NCBI GenBank assembly: GCA_020638595.1 | Contig: JACKIG010000028.1 | Span: 1-52,034, forward strand | From: Rhodospirillaceae bacterium | GTDB lineage: Bacteria; Pseudomonadota; Alphaproteobacteria; DSM-16000; Inquilinaceae | Direction of reading: 5' to 3' | DNA: 52,034 bases | In this document: positions 46,560 to 52,034 of the stretch, one piece after another | Numbering within the stretch: position 1 is the stretch's first letter | Layout: the number at the start of each line of letters is the position of its first letter | The notes under the pieces: model-generated | The model's input: the letters and a program-made list of their open reading frames with translations, nothing else | Told to the model about the DNA's origin: nothing | Database searches by the model: none | Made by a program: the position numbers and the translations under genes

Positions 46560-47237
46560 ATGATGGGCGACGGCTTGGCATTTATCGACATCCTGATTTT
46601 CGCGCTGATCGCGGCGTTTCTCATCTTCCGCCTGCGCAGCGTGCTTGGGCGCAGGACCGGGCAGGAACAGCAGCGGCCGAGCCCCTATACGCGGCGCGAG
46701 CAGCAGCGGCCGGAGGTGCGGTCGCCCGACAACGTCGTCGCCCTGCCCGACAGGGCGCGGCCGATGGACGAAGGATCGGGCGGGGGGCTTGCCGGCGGAC
46801 TGACGCAGATCCGCATCGCCGATCCGACCTTCGACGAACGTACCTTCGTCCAGGGTGCCCAGATGGCCTTCGGCATGATCGTCGAGGCATTTGCCGCCGG
46901 CGACACCGCGTCGCTGCGGCCGCTGTTGAGCGACGATCTCTACGACAGTTTCAGCGAGGCCATCCGCAACCGCGTGAACGAGGGCGAGACGCTGGAGACG
47001 CGCATCGAGCGCATCGTGTCGGCCGACATCCTGGAAGCGGAGATGGAGGGGCGGACGGCGCAGGTGACGGTCAAGTTCGTCAGCCGCCAGATCATCGCCA
47101 CCCGTGACGAGGACGGGACCGTCATCGACGGCGACCCGGAAACCGCGCAGGAAATCACCGATATCTGGAAGTTCGCCCGCAACACCCGGTCCACCGACCC
47201 CAACTGGGTGCTGGTGGAAACCCGCCCGTCGAATTGA
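46560..47237 (+). CDS. Tim44/TimA family protein
   Basis: Bacterial relative of the mitochondrial import protein Tim44, thought to be a membrane-tethered adaptor. In 225 residues: one N-terminal helix (FIDILIFALIAAFLIFRL), a charged, Gln/Arg-rich linker, and a C-terminal Tim44-like domain (FDERTFVQGAQMAFGMIVEAF, LRPLLSDDLYDSF, VTVKFVSRQIIATRDEDG, EITDIWKFARN). I chose the first of two adjacent ATGs at 46560, after GGTGAACGA. The usual next genes in related genomes are mltA and an Smr gene; here lutABC lies in between. Confidence 0.92.
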   Translation: MMGDGLAFIDILIFALIAAFLIFRLRSVLGRRTGQEQQRPSPYTRREQQRPEVRSPDNVVALPDRARPMDEGSGGGLAGGLTQIRIADPTFDERTFVQGAQMAFGMIVEAFAAGDTASLRPLLSDDLYDSFSEAIRNRVNEGETLETRIERIVSADILEAEMEGRTAQVTVKFVSRQIIATRDEDGTVIDGDPETAQEITDIWKFARNTRSTDPNWVLVETRPSN

Positions 47238-47376
47238 CGGCCGGGACGACCCGGCCTTGCGCACCGCCACCGGCCGCTTGGCTGGGCCGCAGCATCCCGG
47301 CTAGGGTATCGCGACGGCGGGCGGATAACGCCACCCGTACCCTTGGGCCGGTCCGGCCCGCTTTGCCAGGCAGGAC

Positions 47377-48186
47377 ATGATGGACGAAGCCTTGACGCCG
47401 GAGACCCCGTCCTCTCCGGACCAGACGCCGCGAGTCGGCCTGTTCGTGACCTGCCTGGTCGACCTGTTCCGGCCCGTTGTCGCATTTTCGGCCATCCGCC
47501 TTCTGGAATCCGCCGGCTGTACGGTCGAAGTGCCGCGGGCGCAGACCTGCTGTGGCCAGCCTGCCTATAACAGCGGCGACCATGCCGACGCGGCGGCGAT
47601 CGCCCGCCAGGTGATCACGGCGTTCGACGGCTTCGACTATGTCGTCGCCCCGTCGGGGTCGTGCGCCGGGATGCTGCGCGAACACTATCCGATGCTGCTG
47701 GCGGAAGACGCCGAATGGGCACCGCGCGCCCACCGCCTGGCCGCCCGGACCCATGAGCTGACCAGCTTCCTGGTGGACATCCGCGGCATGGCGAGCGTCG
47801 ACGGCGTCCACTACGACGGCACGGTCACCTATCACGACAGCTGCTCGGGCCTGCGCGAGCTGGGCGTGAAGGCACAGCCGCGCCGCCTGCTGGCCACCGT
47901 CGCCGGGCTGCAGCTGCAGGAGCTGCCGGGGGCGGAGATCTGCTGCGGCTTCGGCGGCACCTTCTGCGTGAAATATCCCGAGATCTCCAACAAGATGGTC
48001 GGCGACAAGGCCCGCGATATCGCCGCCACGGCTGCCGATACGCTGCTGGCCGGCGACATGGGATGCCTGCTGAACATGGCCGGCAAGCTGACGCGCGACG
48101 GGTACGACGTACGCGTACGCCATGTCGCCGAAGTCCTGGCCGGCATGCTGGACGAGCCGCCGATCGGCCGGCCGCGGTCAGCCTAG
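47377..48186 (+). CDS. lutA: Lactate utilisation protein LutA, (Fe-S)-binding
   Basis: First subunit of the LutABC iron-sulfur complex that oxidises L-lactate to pyruvate. In 269 residues: two CCG domains, each with a CCG cluster motif (RAQTCCGQPAYNSG; GAEICCGFGGTFCVKYPEIS), plus SGSCAGMLREHYP, TYHDSCSGLRELG and GDMGCLLNMAGKL, the classic YkgE/LutA order. Intact. lutB follows after 33 bases with its own GGAGG site. The two partner genes are frameshifted, so the complex may not be made as the sequence stands. Confidence 0.93.
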   Translation: MMDEALTPETPSSPDQTPRVGLFVTCLVDLFRPVVAFSAIRLLESAGCTVEVPRAQTCCGQPAYNSGDHADAAAIARQVITAFDGFDYVVAPSGSCAGMLREHYPMLLAEDAEWAPRAHRLAARTHELTSFLVDIRGMASVDGVHYDGTVTYHDSCSGLRELGVKAQPRRLLATVAGLQLQELPGAEICCGFGGTFCVKYPEISNKMVGDKARDIAATAADTLLAGDMGCLLNMAGKLTRDGYDVRVRHVAEVLAGMLDEPPIGRPRSA

Positions 48187-48219
48187 ACGTACGGTCCCGC
48201 GAGCGGAGGCGGCGAGCCC

Positions 48220-49654
48220 ATGCACCCCACCAGCCTGGCTTTCAAGGACCGCGCCCGTTCGGCGGTGACCGACGCCCAGCTGCAGCGCGCCCTGTTGAAC
48301 ATGAAGCCGGGCTTCCAGCAGCGCCGGGCCGGCACTGTGGCCAAGCTGCCGGAATTCGAGGATCTGCGCGAACAGGCACGGCAGATCAAGAACCACACGC
48401 TGGCCAATCTCGACACCTACCTGACCCGCTTCGAAGAGCGCGTGACGGCGGCCGGCGGCACCGTACATTGGGCGCGTACGGGCCGCGAGGCCTGCGAGGC
48501 GATCGCCGCCATCTGTGCGCAGGGCCGGCGCCAGGACCGTCACCAAGGGCAAGTCCATGGTGGCCGAGGAAATCGGCCTCAACGACCACCTGGAATCCCT
48601 GGGTCTGACGGTGGTCGAGACCGACCTCGGCGAATACATCATCCAGCTGCGCCACGAGCTGCCGAGCCACATCATCGCGCCGGCCCTGCACCTGGTGAAG
48701 CAGCAGGTCGCCGACACCTTCCGCGAACAGCACAGCCAGTTCGAAGCCAACCGGCCGCTGGTCGAGCCGCGCGAGCTTACCGACGAAGCCCGCACGGTCC
48801 TGCGCGAGAAATTCCTGGCCGCGGATGTCGGCATCACCGGCGCCAACTTTTTGATCGCCGAGACCGGACAGACGGTCATCGTCACCAACGAAGGCAACGG
48901 CGACCTGACCCAGACGCTGCCGCGCGTCCACATCGTCATCAGCTCCATCGAAAAGGCGGTGCCGACGCTGGAGGATGTCAGCGTCATCCTGCGGATCCTG
49001 GCGAGATCGGCGACGGGGCAGGAATTCAGCGCCTACACCACGTTTTCCTCCGGCCCGAAGCGGTCCGACGACCTGGATGGGCCGGAGGAATTCCATGTCG
49101 TCCTGCTGGACAACGGCCGCTCCGCCGTTCTCGGCACCGAAGCCGAAGAAACGCTGCGCTGCATCCGCTGCGGCGCCTGTATGAACCATTGTCCGGTGTA
49201 CGGCGCCGTCGGCGGCCATGCGTACGGCTGGGTGGTGCCCGGGCCGATCGGCGGCGCCCTGGACCCGGCGCTGATCGGCCTGTCGGAGGCACGGCATCTG
49301 CCCAACGCCTCGACCTTCTGCGGGCGCTGCGAAAGCGTCGCCGATGAAGATCCCGCTGACCAAGATCATGCGTCACTGGCGGGTGAAGGAGTTCGAGTCG
49401 GGCCTGACGCCGGCATCCTACCGGCGCGGCTTCAGGCTGGGGCCTGGGCGGCGCGGCGGCTGCGGCTCTATCGCCTGGGCGCGCGGCTGGCCATCGGCAC
49501 GCTTGGCCTGCTGGGGCGCCGCCGGGGCCGCTTTCGGCAGCCTGCCGCTGGCCTGCGGCTGGACGCGCGCTTCGCGACATGCCGGCCCCTGAGGGCCGGA
49601 CCTTCCAGGACCAGTGGTCCCGGGCGGTGCGCGAACGGGGACGGCGGGCCATGA
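48220..49654 (+). pseudogene. lutB: Lactate utilisation iron-sulfur protein LutB, multiply frameshifted
   Basis: LutB would carry two 4Fe-4S clusters. The first frame gives MHPTSLAFKDRARSAV to EACEAIAAICAQ. An extra G near 48528 shifts to the frame holding AGARTVTKGKSMVAEEIGLN, VTNEGNGDLTQTLPRVHIV and the cluster motif CIRCGACMNHCPVYG. The second motif reads CGRCESV and then breaks near 49342: two bases are missing where GTCTGCCCGATG is expected, which also deletes a cluster cysteine. MKIPLTKIMRHWRVKEFESG continues in the third frame, and further shifts follow near 49437 and 49540. The end is uncertain. Too many breaks to be functional as read. Confidence 0.85.
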
Positions 49655-50324
49655 GCGTCCCGCGACGCCATCCCTGGCGGCATCCGCCAGTCGCTGGCCC
49701 GCCAGCGCCTGGCTGAACGCGATGGCGACGCGGGTCGCACGCCGCCTGGCCAGACCATCCCGCGGCATCGTCCCGGCCCGCGTCGCCAAGCCGAAGGCCG
49801 AGCTGGTGGCCCTGTTCGTGACCATGGCCGAGGGCGTGTCGGCCACCGTCGCCCGCCTGGACGGATTGGGCCAAATAGGTGCCCGATGCGGTGGCGACCT
49901 TCCTTGCCGACACCAACCCGCCCCGCAGCCGTCAAGGCGGCGCTGGACCCGGCGCTGGCGGGTATCGACCGGACCACCTGCCGTTGCTGGAGGTCGCCCG
50001 TGTCCGCCGGCCAGCGATCTTGCTCGCTGACCGCCTGCATCGCCGGTGATCGCCGAAACGGGACGCTTGGTGCTGGCCTCCGGGGCCGGCAGCCCGACGA
50101 CGCTGAATTTCCTGCCCGACAACCACATCGTCGTGCTGCGGGAAAGCCAGGTGATGGCGGCCTATGAGGATGCCTGGGACATCCTGCGTGTCGCGGGCCA
50201 TGCCGCGCAACGTGAACTTCATCACGGGGCCGTCGCGCACCGGCGATATCGAACAGATCATCCAGCTGGGCGCCCATGGCCGCGGCGCCTGCACATCCTG
50301 CTGGTGGCCGACGGCGCGCCATGA
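49651..50324 (+). pseudogene. lutC: Lactate utilisation protein LutC (LUD domain), multiply frameshifted
   Basis: LutC resembles the 5-formyl-THF cyclo-ligase fold and completes the lactate oxidase. Fragments appear in successive frames: RDAIPGGIRQSLARQRLAER (49661, first frame), ARVAKPKAELVALFVTMAEG, PDAVATFLADTNPP (49882), AAVKAALDPALAGID (after an extra C at about 49921-49924), IAETGRLVLASGAGSPTTLN and FLPDNHIVVLRESQVMAAYE, then MPRNVNFITGPSRTGDIEQ, then RRLHILLVADGAP. At least six frame changes, both insertions and deletions. The final TGA overlaps the Smr gene start (ATGA), so the original reading ended at 50324. Confidence 0.83.
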
Positions 50325-50887
50325 GCCGGCGCGGCCGACCGACGCCGGAGGACGTGGAACTCTGGCGCCACGCCATGCGGGAAGTGGCGCCGATCAAGCC
50401 GAAACCGGCGGGTGACGCGGAACCGGAGACCCCGCCCGCCGCCGTGAAGCCAGCGCCCGAGCCACCGCCGCGCCGCGCCGCACAGCGGCCGTCCATCGCG
50501 GTTCCGTCCCCGCGTCCCGCCACGGTGCCCCTGCCCACCACCGGCCGGGTGGTGCCGGGGCTGGACCAGCGCACCGCCGACCGGCTGCGCCAGGGCCGCA
50601 TCGAGATCCAGGCCCGCATCGACCTGCACGGCCTGCGCCAGGTCGAGGCGCACCACGCCCTGATCGGCTTCATCGACCACAACCACCGGCACGGCCGCCG
50701 CCTGGTGCTGGTGATCACCGGCAAGGGCACCTTCGGCGAAGACCGCGGCGTGCTGCGCACCCAGGTCCCGCGCTGGCTGGCCGAAGCGCACCTGCGCGAC
50801 AAGGTCCTGGCCGTCTCCCCCGCCCGCCAGAAGGACGGCGGCGACGGCGCGCTGTATGTCCTGCTGAAGCGCCGCCGGCAGCCATAG
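50321..50887 (+). CDS. Smr/MutS2-domain protein
   Basis: A 188-residue protein with a C-terminal Smr domain, a nuclease or DNA/RNA-binding module: IDLHGLRQVEAHHALIGFI and LVLVITGKGTFGEDRGVLR, then VPRWLAEAHLRDKVLAVSPA and GALYVLLKRR. The N-terminal half is Pro/Ala-rich and disordered, beginning MSRRGRPTPEDVELWRHAM, typical of the short alphaproteobacterial Smr proteins normally found next to mltA and the Tim44-like gene. The ATG at 50321 overlaps the end of lutC by four bases. Cellular role not established. Confidence 0.9.
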   Translation: MSRRGRPTPEDVELWRHAMREVAPIKPKPAGDAEPETPPAAVKPAPEPPPRRAAQRPSIAVPSPRPATVPLPTTGRVVPGLDQRTADRLRQGRIEIQARIDLHGLRQVEAHHALIGFIDHNHRHGRRLVLVITGKGTFGEDRGVLRTQVPRWLAEAHLRDKVLAVSPARQKDGGDGALYVLLKRRRQP

Positions 50888-51216
50888 GTCGGCTTCGCCA
50901 CGATCCCGACCTGCGAATTCACCGTCATCCCCGCGCAGGCGGGGATCTCCCCGGGCGATGTGCGGGACCAGCGGCGGGAGATGCCCGCCTGCGCGGGCAT
51001 GACGACCGGTGGGGCGATCCGTGCCCTCCTCCCTGTGCGCGATGTCGCCCAATTTGCCGATAAATTGAAAACTGCCCGCAAGGATCGCGTCCGCTTGCCC
51101 GGGTACCGTAAGTTCCGTATCCTAACTAACGGCCAATGACTCCGGACCGGCAAGGCGGGCTGGTCGTCTTGAACGGCGACCGGATATCGCCCTCAAGAAA
51201 AGGGGGGACTCGACCC
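50888..51216. other. Intergenic region between Smr and M20 peptidase genes
   Basis: A 329-base gap. The left part is the inverted repeat pair; the right part (51050-51216) is less GC-rich (for example CCGATAAATTGAAAACTGCC) and should carry the promoter of the peptidase gene. No coding frame or RNA gene is supported. Confidence 0.5.
50923..51004. repeat. Inverted pair of the short GC-rich hairpin repeat
   Basis: Copy one (50923-50950) starts CGTCATCCCCGCGCAGG and ends GGGGATCTCC; copy two (50977-51004) is its reverse complement with three differences, starting GGAGATGCCCGCC and ending GGGCATGACG. The two enclose 26 unrelated bases, so the unit has terminal inverted repeats and could fold into one long structure, like a BIME or small MITE. 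Confidence 0.72.
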
Positions 51217-52034
51217 GTGAGCATGACACTGCGCGGATGGAGGTCGCCCCCAACAGCGGGCGCATGTGCCGCGATCCTGCTGGCCCTGGGGGCGTCGGCG
51301 GCATTGGCGCAGGAACCGGCGTTCGAGTCGCTGCAGATGCGCGATATCGCCGTGGTGGACGTGCCGGTCGATGCGGATGCGGTGGCCGGGCGATTGGCCA
51401 CGGCGATCACGTTTGCGACCATCTCCAACCAGGACCGCGACGACTTCAACGAAGACGCCTTTCGGGACTTCCACCAGTATCTCGCGGAGGCATTCCCCCG
51501 GGTTCACGAGTCCCTGACCCGTGAGGTCCTGGGAGAGCCGCGGGCGTTCAGCCTGCTCTACACGTGGGAGGGGACGGATCCGTCCCTGCCGCCGATCGTC
51601 CTGATGGCCCACCAGGATGTCGTCCCGATCGTCCCGGGGACCGAGGACCAGTGGGACCACGACCCGTTTGCGGGCGACATCGCCGATGGCTATGTGTGGG
51701 GGCGTGGCTCCCTCGACGACAAGGTCATGATCATGGCCATCCTGGAAGCCATCGAATTGCACCTTCAGCAAGGCTTCCAGCCCGTGCGGACCATTTATCT
51801 GGTCTTCGGGCAGGACGAAGAGGTCGGCGGGCCGGAGGGTGTCAGCCGCATCGTCGAGATCCTGCACTCACGGGGGATCGACGAGGTCGCGCTGGTGCTG
51901 GACGAAGGCCTGCCGCTGACGACCGGGCTGTTTCCCGGGCTCACCGCCCCCATCGCGCTGATCGGAACGGCCGAAAAGGGCTATGTCAGCCTGCAATTGC
52001 GGGTTGCGGGGGCGGGCGGACATTCGGCCATGCC
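51217..52034 (+). CDS. M20 family metallopeptidase, 3' end outside the window
   Basis: Zinc carboxypeptidase or aminoacylase-type hydrolase of the M20 family, probably exported. The start is taken as GTG at 51217, after AGGGGGG; an in-frame ATG follows two codons later. The N-terminus carries a signal peptide (AGACAAILLALGASAALAQ) cleaved near ALAQ|EPAF. Metal ligands are visible: VLMAHQDVVPI, GRGSLDDK with the bridging Asp, GQDEEVGG with the catalytic Glu pair, and VLDEGLP; HSAMP begins the lid domain at the window edge. Family members close to this length are the PM20D1/CPS1 carboxypeptidases. Only about the first 272 residues are seen. Confidence 0.9.
   Translation, partial: MSMTLRGWRSPPTAGACAAILLALGASAALAQEPAFESLQMRDIAVVDVPVDADAVAGRLATAITFATISNQDRDDFNEDAFRDFHQYLAEAFPRVHESLTREVLGEPRAFSLLYTWEGTDPSLPPIVLMAHQDVVPIVPGTEDQWDHDPFAGDIADGYVWGRGSLDDKVMIMAILEAIELHLQQGFQPVRTIYLVFGQDEEVGGPEGVSRIVEILHSRGIDEVALVLDEGLPLTTGLFPGLTAPIALIGTAEKGYVSLQLRVAGAGGHSAM

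Noticed and set aside
48100..48125. GTACGACGTACGCGTAC palindrome as an operator
   Set aside because: It lies inside lutA coding sequence and follows from Tyr-Asp-Val-Arg-Val-Arg codons. No gene start is near that would use it.

Overview
The window is about 52 kb of GC-rich chromosome from an alphaproteobacterium. The family content and gene order fit best within or near the Rhodospirillales. I infer this from the block mnmE-mnmG-rsmG-parA-parB, the order hemE | ppsR-maf-aroE-coaE-dnaQ-secB, a DUF3576 lipoprotein before leuS-lptE-holA, and Rhodospirillaceae-type porins. No species is claimed.

Layout. 1-13 kb: signalling and accessory genes, comprising a four-PAS hybrid histidine kinase, a stand-alone SecD-like head-domain protein, a B12/radical SAM enzyme, a SAM methyltransferase, an MBL-fold hydrolase, an OmpR-type response regulator, ribA, an unknown Ala-rich protein, a YkuD-domain protein and a CACHE-type/GGDEF diguanylate cyclase. 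13-21 kb: a minus-strand block in which three short PAPS-type sulfotransferases alternate with three outer-membrane porins; two of the porins are recent tandem copies. 21-26 kb: DUF3576 lipoprotein, leuS, lptE and holA. 26-32.5 kb: the minus-strand operon DUF6489-mnmE-mnmG-rsmG-parA-parB, with parS sites. 32.5-36 kb: a YyaL/DUF255 protein, an Ogt-type DNA repair protein and a dienelactone hydrolase. 36-40.2 kb: rho, hemJ, hemH and hemE, all minus. 40.2-40.6 kb: a gene-free switch point, where genes to the left point left and genes to the right point right. By synteny with Caulobacter, Rickettsia and Sinorhizobium (hemE next to the RP001/DUF299 gene) this is the best candidate for the chromosome replication origin. 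40.6-52 kb: ppsR, maf, aroE, coaE, dnaQ, an orphan TupA-like binding protein, secB, fxsA, a Tim44-like protein, lutABC, an Smr-domain protein and the start of an M20 peptidase.

The window looks like an origin-proximal segregation domain. Three near-perfect parS sites lie 4.5-12 kb from the candidate origin, next to parAB. Haem synthesis, tRNA wobble modification, transcription termination and lagging-cell housekeeping genes flank it. The accessory interest lies in the sulfotransferase/porin block, in a palindromic repeat family whose ends supply the TAG stop codons of neighbouring genes, and in a second short repeat family found as inverted pairs.

A caution: hemE, aroE, lutB and lutC are all broken by small indels, while their protein sequence remains recognisable across the frame changes. 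hemE and aroE are normally needed by the cell, so base-calling errors are a serious alternative to true pseudogenes, at least for those two.
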